A DNA stretch of 64,000 nt, from NCBI RefSeq assembly GCF_002751875.1, contig NZ_NMZM01000001.1, positions 372,001 through 436,000 of the forward strand. Reading direction: 5' to 3'. The notes beneath the pieces are model-generated. The model made no database searches and was not told where the DNA came from. It saw nothing but the letters and a program-made list of their open reading frames with translations. A program made the position numbers and the translations under genes. This document shows positions 1 through 8,874 of this stretch, piece by piece; position 1 is the first letter of the stretch, and each line of letters begins with the position of its first letter. This DNA comes from Oceaniglobus indicus. GTDB taxonomy: Bacteria; Pseudomonadota; Alphaproteobacteria; Rhodobacterales; Rhodobacteraceae.

Positions 1-455
1 CCGACCAGCGGGCCCAGATCCATGTTGGCATTGGCGCGCTTGGGTTCGCGATAGCGCGAGAAATCGACACCATAGGCCATGGCCTGGTCCTGAAGATCGC
101 ACTCGCCGCCCTGATCGCAAATCGGGCAATCCAGCGGGTGGTTGATCAGCAGAAACTCCATCACGCCCTCGCGGGCCTTCTTCACCATGGGCGAATTGGT
201 CCGCACGACGGGGGGCTCTCCGTCCTTGCCGGGGCGCAGATCGCGCACCTGCATGGCGCAGGACGCCGCCGGCTTGGGCGGCCCGCCGACGATTTCGACC
301 AGGCACATGCGGCAGTTGCCGGCGATCGACAAACGCTCGTGATAGCAGAATCGCGGGATCTCGATCCCGGCCTCTTCGCAGGCCTGGATCAGGGTCATCG
401 CCGGATCGACTTCGATCTCGGCGCCATCGATGACAATCTTCCGCAAGTCGGCCAT
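1..455 (-). CDS. nuoG: NADH-quinone oxidoreductase subunit G, N-terminal part (runs off left edge)
   Basis: The first 151 codons of NuoG, the large peripheral-arm subunit of complex I that carries the N-terminal ferredoxin-like iron-sulfur domain. The translation opens [18 protein letters not shown] and shows the cysteine-rich pattern expected for the 2Fe-2S site ([16 protein letters not shown]) and the following His-Cys cluster region ([18 protein letters not shown]). The rest lies beyond the window. The ATG is preceded by AAAGGA at good spacing. It is the last visible gene of the nuo operon, 163 bases after the small exported-protein gene. No terminator is seen in that gap, so it is probably co-transcribed. 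Confidence 0.97.
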   Translation of the reverse strand, partial: MADLRKIVIDGAEIEVDPAMTLIQACEEAGIEIPRFCYHERLSIAGNCRMCLVEIVGGPPKPAASCAMQVRDLRPGKDGEPPVVRTNSPMVKKAREGVMEFLLINHPLDCPICDQGGECDLQDQAMAYGVDFSRYREPKRANANMDLGPLV

Positions 456-618
456 GGCCTAAGTCCTTTCGCGCGCCGGACGACCGCGGGCCGTCCGCTG
501 TTTGGTTCGATCAACACGACGGTTCGCGCCGGGCATCGTTTGTCCTGTCTTGCGTCACTTCCCGCCCGACTGCAACGGTGAAGGCGGGCGATGCGTCAGC
601 GCGCCTCGCCCGCAACGC

Positions 619-939
619 TCAGCGACAGATGAAATCCATGGCCCAGGACGAAATGTCCTGAACCGCGTGGCGTTCGACATTGGTCAGCCGCAGATCATGG
701 CGGCCGAGGCGCGCGCAATGCGCCTTGCCAGCCGCAACCGCCGTGACAAGCGCGGGCGGCTTGGGCACCAGATTGGGCGAGACCAGAACGCGGAAATCGC
801 CCGGCTGATCGGATTGCAGGATGCGGGCGTGCCGCTGGAACAGATCCTGGGGCGACGGATGATAGGTATGGCGTGTTTCGGCCGCTGCAAAAGCAGGCGC
901 GGCCAGGGACAGAATCACCGCCAACGTCATGATTTTCAT
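619..939 (-). CDS. Small exported protein of the nuo operon, unknown function
   Basis: A 106-residue protein beginning MKIMTLAVILSLAAPAFA, a typical Sec signal peptide with an AxA cleavage site, so it is likely periplasmic. The mature part has no family I recognise. It contains two cysteines (around KAHCARLG and the C-terminal DFICR) that could form a disulfide. The start was chosen because GGAG lies seven bases upstream and because a longer reading frame would bury the signal peptide. It begins 4 bases after the preceding DUF5333-like gene, so the two are almost certainly co-transcribed within the nuo operon. It is comparable in position to the unidentified reading frames known from the Rhodobacter capsulatus nuo locus. 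Confidence 0.7.
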   Translation of the reverse strand: MKIMTLAVILSLAAPAFAAAETRHTYHPSPQDLFQRHARILQSDQPGDFRVLVSPNLVPKPPALVTAVAAGKAHCARLGRHDLRLTNVERHAVQDISSWAMDFICR

Positions 940-943
940 GTCT

Positions 944-1348
944 TCACTCCGTGATGAGACGGCCAGCCGTCGAATCCTTGGCGATTTCTTCCCGCCCGGC
1001 AATACAATATCCCTCGGGATTGCCCGGCGTCGCGCCCCGTTTGGCAAGGTCGGCACGAATTTCGGCACGCAACCGCTCCTTGGCGGCCTTGTTCTTCGTC
1101 AAGGATTCGATCTCGGCATCCGAATATCCGGCGTTTCGCGCGTAATTTTCCAAGGACTTTAGATAGTTATACGCCCGGACCCAGCGTGGCGAGATGCTGG
1201 GACAATTCTTGCGAATCTCGTCGGCCAGACCAATGGCATAGAAGCCGGCGACGATACCCCTGTTCTGCTCGAGGGGAACCAGCGCCTGAGCACTGCCGGC
1301 CGACGCCAGGAAGATCGCGACGGTCGCGGTTCTGATCAAGGAAGTCAT
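944..1348 (-). CDS. DUF5333-like exported protein in nuo operon
   Basis: A 134-residue protein with an N-terminal signal peptide (MTSLIRTATVAIFLASAGSA) followed by a mainly helical, charged mature domain with conserved-looking cysteines (KNCPSISPRW and EGYCIAG). The pattern matches, from memory, the DUF5333 family found between nuoF and nuoG in Rhodobacteraceae; its function is unknown. The ATG is preceded by GGAAAGG. A longer frame upstream would place 28 unlikely residues before the signal peptide. Its position inside the complex I operon suggests a role in complex I assembly or in the same physiological response, but that is inference only. Confidence 0.72.
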   Translation of the reverse strand: MTSLIRTATVAIFLASAGSAQALVPLEQNRGIVAGFYAIGLADEIRKNCPSISPRWVRAYNYLKSLENYARNAGYSDAEIESLTKNKAAKERLRAEIRADLAKRGATPGNPEGYCIAGREEIAKDSTAGRLITE

Positions 1349-1444
1349 TTCGCGCCTTTCCATCTGCTTTCGGGGATCAGCATAATCTGCCCCGCTCGCA
1401 TTCTCCAACGCCCGTGACCGCACCCGGTTCAATCGCGGCGACGC

Positions 1445-1795
1445 TCAGCGCCCCGCGCAGCGGCCGGCGTAAACCATGTCACCGCCTTCCAGCGGCATCC
1501 CCGCCCAATCGCCGGAGGCATCGAGCTGCCAGTCGATCTCGGTATCGCCGAAGCTTTGCAGACAATGTGCTGTCGCCGGAAAGCGCACACTTTCGCGCGT
1601 GACATCCAATCCCGCACCCCCGGCCTGAACCTGAACGGTAAAGGCGCGAATGTCGTCGTCGCTCTCGCTCAGCTTGGCCTCGAAGGGCAGGACGTCGGCG
1701 GGCTGCGCCGGACCGAAGCCGAGCGATTGGCGCACACCGCACCCCGTCGCCGCCAGGGCAAGCCCCAGCAACAGCAGATTGCCAAGCCGTGTCAT
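1445..1795 (-). CDS. Small lipoprotein in nuo operon
   Basis: A 116-residue predicted lipoprotein. The N-terminus [19 protein letters not shown] has a hydrophobic segment ending in a lipobox-like ATGC, so the cysteine at about residue 19 is the likely lipidation site. The mature part contains two further cysteines (TAHCLQ and the C-terminal AGRC) compatible with one disulfide. Function is unknown. Its ATG overlaps the stop of nuoF as ATGA, so translation is probably coupled to that of nuoF. This supports membership of the complex I operon rather than chance proximity. Confidence 0.75.
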   Translation of the reverse strand: MTRLGNLLLLGLALAATGCGVRQSLGFGPAQPADVLPFEAKLSESDDDIRAFTVQVQAGGAGLDVTRESVRFPATAHCLQSFGDTEIDWQLDASGDWAGMPLEGGDMVYAGRCAGR

Positions 1796-3090
1796 TCCGC
1801 CGCCACCGCGCTGACCCGGCCCGACCGCTTGTGCTTGATGCGATCCTCGATCTCGTCACGGAAATGGCGGATCAAGCCCTGGATCGGCCATGCCGCAGCA
1901 TCGCCCAAGGCACAGATCGTGTGCCCCTCGACCTGTTTCGTCACGTCCAGCAACATGTCGATCTCTTCCGGTTGAGCGTCGCCGCGCACCAGACGGTCCA
2001 TGACACGCATCATCCATCCGGTGCCTTCGCGGCAGGGCGTGCACTGGCCGCAGCTTTCGTGCTTGTAGAACGCGGACAACCGCCAGATCGCCTTGATCAC
2101 GTCGGTGCTCTGGTCCATCACGATCACGGCGGCGGTGCCAAGGCCGGATTTCTGGTCGCGCAGCCAGTCGAAGTCCATGATCGCTTCTTCGCGCATGATC
2201 TTGCCCGGCAACAGCGGCACCGACGAGCCGCCGGGAATCACCGCCTTGAGGTTGTCCCACCCGCCCCGGATGCCGCCACAGTGCTTGTCGATCAACTCCT
2301 CGAAGGAAATCGACATCGCCTCCTCGACGACGCAGGGATTGTTCACGTGCCCCGAGATGGCGAAAAGCTTGGTGCCCGCGTTGTTGGGTCGCCCGAAGCT
2401 GGAAAACCACTCGGGTCCGCGGCGCAGGATCGTCGGCACGACTGCAATCGATTCGACGTTGTTCACCGTTGTCGGACAGCCATAGAGGCCGGCACCCGCC
2501 GGGAACGGCGGCTTCATGCGCGGCATCCCCTTCTTGCCCTCGAGCGATTCGAGAAGCGCGGTTTCCTCGCCGCAGATATAGGCGCCGGCACCATGCACGA
2601 GATACAGGTCGAAATCCCAACCCGAACCACAGGCGTCGCGCCCGATGTAACCGGCGTCATAGGCTTCGTCGATGGCGGTCTGAAGCGCCTCGCGCTCGCG
2701 GATGTATTCGCCGCGGATATAGATGTAACAGGCATGGGCCTGCATCGCGAACGACGCGATCAGGCATCCTTCGATCAGGGTGTGCGGATCATGGCGCATG
2801 ATCTCGCGGTCCTTGCAGGTGCCCGGCTCGGATTCGTCGGCATTGACGACAAGGTAGGACGGGCGGCCGTCGGATTCCTTGGGCATGAACGACCATTTCA
2901 GACCGGTGGGAAAGCCCGCACCGCCCCGGCCACGCAAGCCGCTGGCCTTCATCTGGTCGACGATCCAGTCGCGGCCCTTGCCGATGATGCCGGCGGTTCC
3001 ATCCCAATGACCCCGAGCTTCGGCGCCCTTCAGCGTGCGCTCGTGCATGCCATAGAGATTGGTGAAGATGCGGTCTTCGTCTTTCAGCAT
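1792..3090 (-). CDS. nuoF: NADH-quinone oxidoreductase subunit F
   Basis: The 432-residue NADH- and FMN-binding subunit of complex I, which accepts hydride from NADH and passes electrons to the 4Fe-4S cluster N3. The glycine-rich nucleotide motif [13 protein letters not shown] is at residues 54-66. The N3 ligands are C347, C350, C353 (in [12 protein letters not shown]) and C393 (VEGHTIC). Length and motifs are normal for the family and nothing is broken. It lies between a small membrane-protein gene and a small lipoprotein gene in the nuo operon. Its last codon overlaps the lipoprotein start. Confidence 0.98.
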   Translation of the reverse strand: MLKDEDRIFTNLYGMHERTLKGAEARGHWDGTAGIIGKGRDWIVDQMKASGLRGRGGAGFPTGLKWSFMPKESDGRPSYLVVNADESEPGTCKDREIMRHDPHTLIEGCLIASFAMQAHACYIYIRGEYIREREALQTAIDEAYDAGYIGRDACGSGWDFDLYLVHGAGAYICGEETALLESLEGKKGMPRMKPPFPAGAGLYGCPTTVNNVESIAVVPTILRRGPEWFSSFGRPNNAGTKLFAISGHVNNPCVVEEAMSISFEELIDKHCGGIRGGWDNLKAVIPGGSSVPLLPGKIMREEAIMDFDWLRDQKSGLGTAAVIVMDQSTDVIKAIWRLSAFYKHESCGQCTPCREGTGWMMRVMDRLVRGDAQPEEIDMLLDVTKQVEGHTICALGDAAAWPIQGLIRHFRDEIEDRIKHKRSGRVSAVAAE

Positions 3091-3159
3091 GTCGCCTACC
3101 TTCTTCCGTCCGGCGCGCGGGCCGGTCCTTGCATGTCGTCCGGCACCCTGCCGGAAAGG

Positions 3160-3411
3160 TCATCTGTCGCGCCGGGCACGCCAGACCCTGTAAGTCACCA
3201 CCATCGCCCAGACCATAGCGGCAAGCGTGGCAAAGTCGAACAGGAACAGCCATCGCACCGGCAGTATCCCCTGCTGTCCCGCCGCCTGCGCCCCCAGCCA
3301 GATCAGCATCGCGGCGGCAATGGTCAGACCCGCGGTCCGCTGCTGGCGCGCCAGTGACAGGTCGGGATCCGGTTTCGGCTTCATGTCCATCCCCGTCGTG
3401 TCCGCCGCCAA
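3160..3411 (-). CDS. Small two-helix membrane protein in nuo operon (DUF5337-like)
   Basis: A protein of about 83 residues with two predicted membrane helices (about residues 28-48 and 52-72) separated by a short polar loop, and a positively charged C-terminus (RVWRARRDR). The layout matches my recollection of the DUF5337 family that accompanies nuoE/nuoF in Rhodobacteraceae; function is unknown. The start is uncertain. A TTG with GAGG four bases upstream gives 83 residues, while an in-frame ATG seven codons later (position 3390) gives MDMKPKPD with a poorer ribosome site. It sits 16 bases after nuoE in the operon. Confidence 0.7.
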   Translation of the reverse strand: MAADTTGMDMKPKPDPDLSLARQQRTAGLTIAAAMLIWLGAQAAGQQGILPVRWLFLFDFATLAAMVWAMVVTYRVWRARRDR

Positions 3412-3427
3412 GCGGCCTCACAAGCGC

Positions 3428-4663
3428 TCAGTACTTGGCGCGCCTGGAAAAATCGGTCTCTTCGCCCTTCGCCAGGCGCGCGGCCTGCGACACCCAATCA
3501 TCGCGAATCACCCGGCCCTTGAACCCGTCGAGATTGCGGTCGACCCAGGCGATCTCGGCCGCCGACCACTGGGCGATCTGGTCGAAATGCCAGACCCCGA
3601 GATCGTGCAGCAGCTCTTCGAGCTTCGGCCCCACGCCCTTGATCAACTTCAGATCATCCCCGGTCCCGTCACGGGCCGCATCAAGCGCCTGGGGCTGGCG
3701 GGTGTCTTCGTCGGCAATGCCTTCGGCCGCGAGGGTTGCGGCGGATCTTGGCGCCGGCGCGTCCTCCTTCGTCGCGTCCGTTTCACCTTCCGGCGCGACG
3801 TCGTCCTGTTCGGGGTGGCCGCGCTTCTTGGCCTGGGCTTCCTGCTTGGTCACGCCGGTGTCATCGACGCTGGCGTTGGCCGAAGGTTCGGGGCCTTTCG
3901 GGGTGTCGCTTTCCTTGCGGATGCTTTCGGCTTCGGCGGGCGTCGGTGTGTCGGCGGCGTCGCGCCACGGCGTGATCAGCGGCACTTCGGTGCCATCGAT
4001 CCGCTTGATGGTGTCGCCGATATCGGTCGCGATGCCGACACTGGCGTTGTATTTCGCGCGACCGTCATGGTGGTCTTTCAGGCTGGTCAGTCCCGCCAGC
4101 GGCTCGGACGCATAACGGCCGTTCTGCGGTCCGGGCAACGGAACCTTGCCGGCGGCCAATTCATCCAGGATCCGCCCGAGGCTCTCGGCCGTCAGGTCTT
4201 CGTAATAATCCTTGCCGATCTGCGCCATGGGGGCGTTCGCACAGGCGCCGAGGCATTCGACCTCTTCCCACGAGAACTTCCCGTCAGCCGACAACGCAAA
4301 GGGCGATTGCGCGATCTTTGCCTTGCAGACCGCGACCAGATCTTCGGCGCCGCAGATCATGCAGGACGTCGTGCCGCAGATCTGGATGTGGGCGACGCTG
4401 CCGACCGGCTGCAGCTTGAACATGAAATAGAACGTCGCCACCTCGAGCACCCGGATATAGGCCAGGTCCAGCATCCGGCCGATTTCCTCGATGGCGGGAC
4501 GCGTCAGCCAGCCTTCCTGTTCGTGGGCCCGCCACAGAAGGGCGATCACCGCGCTGGCCTGGCGGCCCTCGGGATATTTCGAGATCTGGCCCTTCGCCCA
4601 CGCCAGGTTGGCATCCGTGAAGGCGAAGGAAGAAGGTTGGTCTGGGTGCAGTCGGCGGAGCAT
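3428..4663 (-). CDS. nuoE: NADH-quinone oxidoreductase subunit E with long C-terminal extension
   Basis: A 411-residue NuoE. The first 180 residues form the thioredoxin-like 2Fe-2S subunit of complex I, with cluster N1a ligands C96, C101, C137 and C141 (QICGTTSC and ECLGAC). After about residue 210 there is a low-complexity, acidic, proline/alanine-rich linker. It ends in a helix-hairpin-helix-like domain ([20 protein letters not shown], then [16 protein letters not shown]) that ordinary NuoE of about 170 residues lacks. Similar extensions are known in Rhodobacteraceae. The start MLRRLHPD was chosen because upstream codons overlap nuoD and look non-coding. The ribosome site is weak. Confidence 0.95.
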   Translation of the reverse strand: MLRRLHPDQPSSFAFTDANLAWAKGQISKYPEGRQASAVIALLWRAHEQEGWLTRPAIEEIGRMLDLAYIRVLEVATFYFMFKLQPVGSVAHIQICGTTSCMICGAEDLVAVCKAKIAQSPFALSADGKFSWEEVECLGACANAPMAQIGKDYYEDLTAESLGRILDELAAGKVPLPGPQNGRYASEPLAGLTSLKDHHDGRAKYNASVGIATDIGDTIKRIDGTEVPLITPWRDAADTPTPAEAESIRKESDTPKGPEPSANASVDDTGVTKQEAQAKKRGHPEQDDVAPEGETDATKEDAPAPRSAATLAAEGIADEDTRQPQALDAARDGTGDDLKLIKGVGPKLEELLHDLGVWHFDQIAQWSAAEIAWVDRNLDGFKGRVIRDDWVSQAARLAKGEETDFSRRAKY

Positions 4664-4698
4664 GACATCGTCTTTCTGTGCGCTTGGGGGGCGTTGAC

Positions 4699-4731
4699 GC
4701 CTCCGGCGGGAGTATTTGTCTCGGTAAGAAG
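4699..4731 (+). repeat. Intergenic hairpin repeat, copy 1
   Basis: A copy of a short element GCCTCCGGCGGGAGTATTT followed by a tail ending in CGGTAAGAA. CTCC and GGAG pair around a GGCG loop. Two further full copies in the window share the same core and the same tail. This copy lies between nuoD and nuoE, inside an operon, so it does not act simply as a full terminator here. Confidence 0.8.
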
Positions 4732-4739
4732 CCGGGAGA

Positions 4740-5948
4740 TCAGCGGTCGATTTCGCCGAACACCACGTCCATGGTGCCGATGATCGCGGCGACATCAGCC
4801 AGCTGGTGACCCGAGGCGACGTGATCCATGGCCTGAAGGTGCAGATATCCCGGCGCGCGGATCTTGGCACGGTAAGGCCGGTTGGTGCCGTCGGCCACGA
4901 GATAGACGCCGAATTCACCCTTGGGCGCCTCGACCGCGGCATAGATTTCGCCTTCTGGCACGTGGAACCCTTCGGTGTAGAGCTTGAAGTGGTGAATCAG
5001 CGCCTCCATCGAGGTCTTCATGTCACCGCGGCTGGGGGGCGCGATCTTGCCGCGCGCCATGACCGGCCCGGGCTCGTTGCGCAGTTTCTCGCAGGCCTGC
5101 TTGATGATCTTGGCCGACTCGCGCATCTCCTGCATCCGTACCAGGTAACGGTCGAAACAATCGCCGTTCTTGCCCACGGGAATGCCGAATTCGAATTCGT
5201 CATAGCATTCATAGGGTTGCGCGCGCCGCAAGTCCCACGCCATGCCGGATCCGCGCACCATGACGCCGGAAAAGCCCCAATCCAGCGCCTCTTCCTCGGT
5301 GACCACCCCGATGTCGGCGTTGCGCTGCTTGAAGATGCGGTTTTCGGTCAGCAGCCCGTCGATGTCGTCGAGCACGGCGCCGAAGCTGTCGGCCCAGGTG
5401 TCGATGTCCTCGATCAATTGCGGCGGCAGATCCTGGTGGACGCCGCCCGGCCGGAAATAGGCCGCGTGCAGGCGCGCGCCGCAGGCCCGCTCGTAGAAGA
5501 TCATCAGCTTCTCGCGTTCCTCGAACCCCCAGAGCGGCGGCGTCAGCGCGCCGACGTCCATTGCCTGGGTCGTGACGTTCAGAAGATGCGACAGGATGCG
5601 GCCGATTTCGGAATAGAGGACGCGAATCAACTGGCCACGGCGTGGCACCTCGGTGCCGGTCAGCCGTTCGATGGCCAGGCACCAGGCGTGTTCCTGGTTC
5701 ATCGGCGCCACGTAATCCAACCGGTCGAAATACGGCAGGTTCTGCAGATAGGTCCGCGATTCCATCAGCTTTTCGGTGCCACGGTGCAGCAAGCCGATGT
5801 GCGGATCACAGCGTTCCACGATTTCGCCGTTCAGTTCCAACACCAGGCGCAGCACGCCGTGGGCCGCCGGATGCTGGGGGCCGAAGTTGATGTTGAAATT
5901 GCGGATCTTCTGTTCGCCGGTCAGGGCGTCGTCGAATTGTCCGTCCAT
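4740..5948 (-). CDS. nuoD: NADH-quinone oxidoreductase subunit D
   Basis: The 402-residue 49-kDa-type subunit of complex I, which with NuoB forms the quinone-binding pocket. The N-terminus carries the quinone-site motif [14 protein letters not shown], followed by the conserved [13 protein letters not shown] and YFDRLDYV segments. The C-terminus ends in the normal DVVFGEIDR. Length is typical. It follows the inserted sulfotransferase gene by 3 bases and precedes nuoE by about 76 bases, a gap that holds a repeat element. No irregularity is seen in the gene itself. Confidence 0.98.
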   Translation of the reverse strand: MDGQFDDALTGEQKIRNFNINFGPQHPAAHGVLRLVLELNGEIVERCDPHIGLLHRGTEKLMESRTYLQNLPYFDRLDYVAPMNQEHAWCLAIERLTGTEVPRRGQLIRVLYSEIGRILSHLLNVTTQAMDVGALTPPLWGFEEREKLMIFYERACGARLHAAYFRPGGVHQDLPPQLIEDIDTWADSFGAVLDDIDGLLTENRIFKQRNADIGVVTEEEALDWGFSGVMVRGSGMAWDLRRAQPYECYDEFEFGIPVGKNGDCFDRYLVRMQEMRESAKIIKQACEKLRNEPGPVMARGKIAPPSRGDMKTSMEALIHHFKLYTEGFHVPEGEIYAAVEAPKGEFGVYLVADGTNRPYRAKIRAPGYLHLQAMDHVASGHQLADVAAIIGTMDVVFGEIDR

Positions 5949-5951
5949 GTC

Positions 5952-6833
5952 TCAGACCCTCGCCATATTCGCCAGCCACTCCTGGGGCAGGTTGCGGCCC
6001 ATGGTGCGGGCCACGAATTCATATTGTGGCGCCAGCCACGTCGTTGCCTTTTCGCGCAGGCCCGCCGCCATGTCCAGCGCCGTGCCCTCGTGAACGCGCC
6101 TTTCGGTATCGCCGGCCATCGGATCGATGCCGAGGAAGGCGCACAACCGTGCCATTCCGTCACCGCCGAAGATCTCTTCATAGAACAGGCACAGCAATTT
6201 GTCCTGCGGCACGGCAGCGCGCAACTTGGTCAGTGCGGCGCGATAATCGCCGCGCACTTCGATCTCGTGCTCTTCGCCGCGCAACGTCCGCTTCAGGATA
6301 TTCCTTGCGCGCCGCGGGTCAACCGTGCCGTCATCGCCGCGCCGTGCGGCCATCATGCGCACGTGCGACCAGAGCCGTGCAACCGGATCGCGCATCAGAT
6401 AGACGAACCGCACGTCGGGCGTCAGGCCGGCCATCGTGCGCAACCGCTCTTGCGACAAGAGGGCATAGGCCGGCGTCACATCCCCCACGACCGCGCAGCC
6501 ATCGCCACCCCGGTGAAGATAGTCGAGGTAGGCCCCGGTATCCTCGCGGCCCAGCCGCAGGACCGACAGCCATTCGTCGCGGTCGGCGATCCGTTGGGCC
6601 AACCCGCCCGCCTTGGCGATCGGCGCGGTCTGCAGACGATCGGCCAGTTCATCGCGGCGGGCAGTGATCTGGCGGATCTCGGCGTCGATGCGATCGTTGT
6701 CGAGCGCATCGAAATAGTGCAATTCCTTGATCGACCTGAGGTGACAGGCTGGGTGGTCGGCCAGGGTTTCATGCAACCATGACGTGCCCGACTTGGTGGC
6801 GCCAACCGCAAGGCACAGGACGGGGGCGGCCAT
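5952..6833 (-). CDS. Sulfotransferase family protein inserted between nuoC and nuoD
   Basis: A 293-residue P-loop sulfotransferase, which would transfer sulfate from PAPS to a hydroxyl or amino group of an unknown acceptor. The 5'-phosphosulfate-binding loop GATKSGTSW is at residues 11-19. The 3'-phosphate-binding region is VRFVYLMRDPVARLWSH, with the arginine and the serine typical of the family. The ATG start gives MAAPVLCLAVGATKSG; an upstream TTG is less likely. It lies in the nuo operon, 57 bases after nuoC and 3 bases before nuoD. That is not a standard complex I gene position, so it looks like an insertion that kept the operon intact. The substrate cannot be told from sequence. Confidence 0.9.
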   Translation of the reverse strand: MAAPVLCLAVGATKSGTSWLHETLADHPACHLRSIKELHYFDALDNDRIDAEIRQITARRDELADRLQTAPIAKAGGLAQRIADRDEWLSVLRLGREDTGAYLDYLHRGGDGCAVVGDVTPAYALLSQERLRTMAGLTPDVRFVYLMRDPVARLWSHVRMMAARRGDDGTVDPRRARNILKRTLRGEEHEIEVRGDYRAALTKLRAAVPQDKLLCLFYEEIFGGDGMARLCAFLGIDPMAGDTERRVHEGTALDMAAGLREKATTWLAPQYEFVARTMGRNLPQEWLANMARV

Positions 6834-6890
6834 CCGCTCAGGCGTCCCGGCGGAAGGCCGCCGTCGGCGCGACAAAGGCCGCGGGGCGCA

Positions 6891-7499
6891 TCACGCCCCC
6901 TCTTTCGCCTTGTCGTCGCCGGGCAGCACGTATTCGGCCCCTTCCCACGGCGACATGAAATCGAACTGGCGATATTCCTGCACCAGCGACACGGGTTCGT
7001 AAACCACGCGCTTTTCGGCCTCGTCATAGCGCACTTCGGTATAGCCGGTCGTCGGAAAATCCTTACGGAGCGGATGGCCGCGGAAGCCGTAATCGGTGAG
7101 GATCCGCCGAAGATCGGGATGGCCGCTGAACAGCACGCCGAACATGTCGAACACCTCGCGCTCGAACCAGTTGGCCGAGGGGTGGACGCTGATGATCGAG
7201 GGGATCATGTCGTCTTCGCGGCAGGCCACCTTCAGGCGAATGCGTTGATTCTGATACATCGACAGGAAGTGATACACGATGTCGAAGCGGGCATCGCGGG
7301 CCGGGTAATCGACCGCCGTGATGTCGATCAGCGTCGAAAACCGGCAGGTCCGATCGGTCTTGAGGAAATCCACGAACGACACGAGCGAGGACTGCGCCAC
7401 CTCCATCGTCAGATCGCCATGGGCGACGGAATAGGAGATCACGCAATCGGTGCGCCGCGATTCGATATGCGCGCCGAGTTCTTTCAGGGCATCGCTCAT
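6891..7499 (-). CDS. nuoC: NADH-quinone oxidoreductase subunit C
   Basis: The 202-residue 30-kDa-type subunit of complex I, part of the connecting arm. Family landmarks include [13 protein letters not shown], the [20 protein letters not shown] signature and [12 protein letters not shown]. It is a separate NuoC, not the NuoCD fusion of enterobacteria. The start MSDALKELG is fixed by an ATGA overlap with the stop of the upstream RraB-like gene, which implies translational coupling. The longer frame upstream would overlap that gene and has no family support. Confidence 0.97.
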   Translation of the reverse strand: MSDALKELGAHIESRRTDCVISYSVAHGDLTMEVAQSSLVSFVDFLKTDRTCRFSTLIDITAVDYPARDARFDIVYHFLSMYQNQRIRLKVACREDDMIPSIISVHPSANWFEREVFDMFGVLFSGHPDLRRILTDYGFRGHPLRKDFPTTGYTEVRYDEAEKRVVYEPVSLVQEYRQFDFMSPWEGAEYVLPGDDKAKEGA

Positions 7500-7897
7500 T
7501 GCAGTCGATCCATCTGTTTGGTGCTGGGGTCGGCAAATTCCCACGAAACTTCGTCACCGCCGAATTTCTGCGATTCCTGCCGGATCGCCCGTTCGACCTG
7601 CGAGATCGCGGCGGCGTCCGGCACCATGACAAGCGAGAAGCAAAGCGACCAATAGCTTTCCTCATCGTCGGTGCAGATCGCGAAATCGGCCTGTTCGGCG
7701 CCGTGCGGCAGGGGGTCGTGTTCAAAGCGCGCTTTCAGCGCCTCGATGCAGACCTCGACCATGTCCTCGTCGGGCATGTCGCAGTTGAACGTGAAATCGA
7801 CCGGGCGCGACAGATCGGCGCCCTGATCGCGGAACTGGTCCAGCAGGGCCGCGTTCTCGGCGACGAGGGCCAGAAAATCATCCCTCACCGTGATCAC
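7496..7897 (-). CDS. RraB-like small protein between nuoB and nuoC
   Basis: A 133-residue acidic protein with the layout of the RraB family (ribonuclease E inhibitor): [16 protein letters not shown], then a middle strand-rich part, then [19 protein letters not shown] and a [10 protein letters not shown] ending. The assignment rests on pattern only. The start is a GTG whose last bases form GTGA with the nuoB stop, and its own stop overlaps the nuoC ATG as ATGA, so it is locked into nuoB-nuoC translation. A second GTG three codons on is possible. A role in RNase E control or in nuo mRNA turnover would be inference. It could equally be a complex I accessory protein. Confidence 0.7.
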   Translation of the reverse strand: MITVRDDFLALVAENAALLDQFRDQGADLSRPVDFTFNCDMPDEDMVEVCIEALKARFEHDPLPHGAEQADFAICTDDEESYWSLCFSLVMVPDAAAISQVERAIRQESQKFGGDEVSWEFADPSTKQMDRLQ

Positions 7898-8424
7898 CGC
7901 GTGATGGTCCCGGTGCGGCGGATCTTGCGCTGCAACTGAAGGATGCCATACAGCAGCGCCTCGGCGGTCGGGGGACATCCCGGCACGTAGATGTCGACCG
8001 GAACGATGCGGTCGCACCCGCGCACGACGGAATAGCTGTAGTGGTAATAGCCACCGCCGTTGGCGCAGGAACCCATCGAGATCACGTACCGCGGTTCGGG
8101 CATCTGGTCATAGACCTTGCGCAGGGCCGGCGCCATCTTGTTGGTCAGCGTGCCGGCCACGATCATCACGTCCGACTGGCGCGGCGACGCCCGCGGCGCG
8201 ACGCCAAAGCGTTCGGCGTCATAGCGGGGCATCGAGGTGTGCATCATCTCGACCGCGCAGCAGGCCAGACCGAAAGTCATCCAGTGCAGCGAACCGGTGC
8301 GCGCCCAGTTCACGATATCCTCGGCCGAGGTCAGCAGGAACCCCTTGTCCGACAGATCGCGATTGAGATCCTGGACCGTAACCTCGCGGTCGATCCCGGC
8401 GGTGTTGGTTCCGGTCATTGCCAT
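7894..8424 (-). CDS. nuoB: NADH-quinone oxidoreductase subunit B
   Basis: A 176-residue NuoB (PSST-type), which holds cluster N2, the last electron donor to quinone. The ligands are visible: adjacent C55 and C56 ([10 protein letters not shown]), C120 (MGSCANGG) and C150 (VPGCPPTAE). The ATG at codon MAMTGTNT was chosen because AGGGG lies seven bases upstream. A second ATG two codons later forms ATGA with the nuoA stop and is also possible. It overlaps the end of nuoA by up to 10 bases. Confidence 0.98.
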   Translation of the reverse strand: MAMTGTNTAGIDREVTVQDLNRDLSDKGFLLTSAEDIVNWARTGSLHWMTFGLACCAVEMMHTSMPRYDAERFGVAPRASPRQSDVMIVAGTLTNKMAPALRKVYDQMPEPRYVISMGSCANGGGYYHYSYSVVRGCDRIVPVDIYVPGCPPTAEALLYGILQLQRKIRRTGTITR

Positions 8425-8780
8425 TCCAGGGCCCCTTTCTTCCACTCGTATGCAAAACCGACCGTCAGCACGAACAGGAACACCATCATCGACCAGAATC
8501 CGACATCGGTGACGTTCTGAAGGGACACGGCCCAGGGGAACAGGAACGCGATTTCGAGGTCGAAGATGATGAACAGGATCGACACCAGGTAGAACCGAAC
8601 GTCAAACTTCATCCGGGCGTCATCGAAGGCGTTGAACCCGCATTCATAGGCCGACACCTTTTCGGGGTCGGGATTGCGGACCGCCACGACGACAGCGGCG
8701 AGAATCAGGATCAGGCCGATGGCGATGGCGAGCCCCAGAAAGATCAGGATTGGAAGATATTCTCGCAACATGCCATCCAT
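8415..8780 (-). CDS. nuoA: NADH-quinone oxidoreductase subunit A
   Basis: A 121-residue membrane subunit of complex I with three predicted helices (about residues 8-30, 63-83 and 91-112). It has the conserved loop [20 protein letters not shown] between helices 1 and 2, including the cysteine involved in the active/deactive transition region. It is the first gene of the nuo operon. The start has AGGAGA nine bases upstream, and a sigma-70-type promoter lies about 54 bases before the ATG. Confidence 0.98.
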   Translation of the reverse strand: MDGMLREYLPILIFLGLAIAIGLILILAAVVVAVRNPDPEKVSAYECGFNAFDDARMKFDVRFYLVSILFIIFDLEIAFLFPWAVSLQNVTDVGFWSMMVFLFVLTVGFAYEWKKGALEWQ

Positions 8781-8833
8781 GGCTCGGCTCTCCTGTGGCC
8801 ACCGTCGGGGTGGCGGAACGTTTGCTTTGAAAC

Positions 8834-8862
8834 TGTTTACGGGCGGCCCCGGTCAGGGTCAA
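8834..8862 (-). promoter_or_regulatory. Predicted sigma-70 promoter of the nuo operon
   Basis: On the minus strand TTGACC and TAAACA are separated by exactly 17 bases, about 54 bases upstream of the nuoA start. The same hexamer TAAACA with a TTGAC-type -35 and 17-base spacing occurs before the gene transfer agent cluster, which makes both predictions more credible. Confidence 0.6.
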
Positions 8863-8874
8863 CCGCGCGCCCGC

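Noticed and set aside
4806-6782. Open frame of 658 codons on the plus strand across nuoD and the sulfotransferase gene
   Set aside because: Antisense to two genes with clear family motifs; no ribosome site or recognisable domain.
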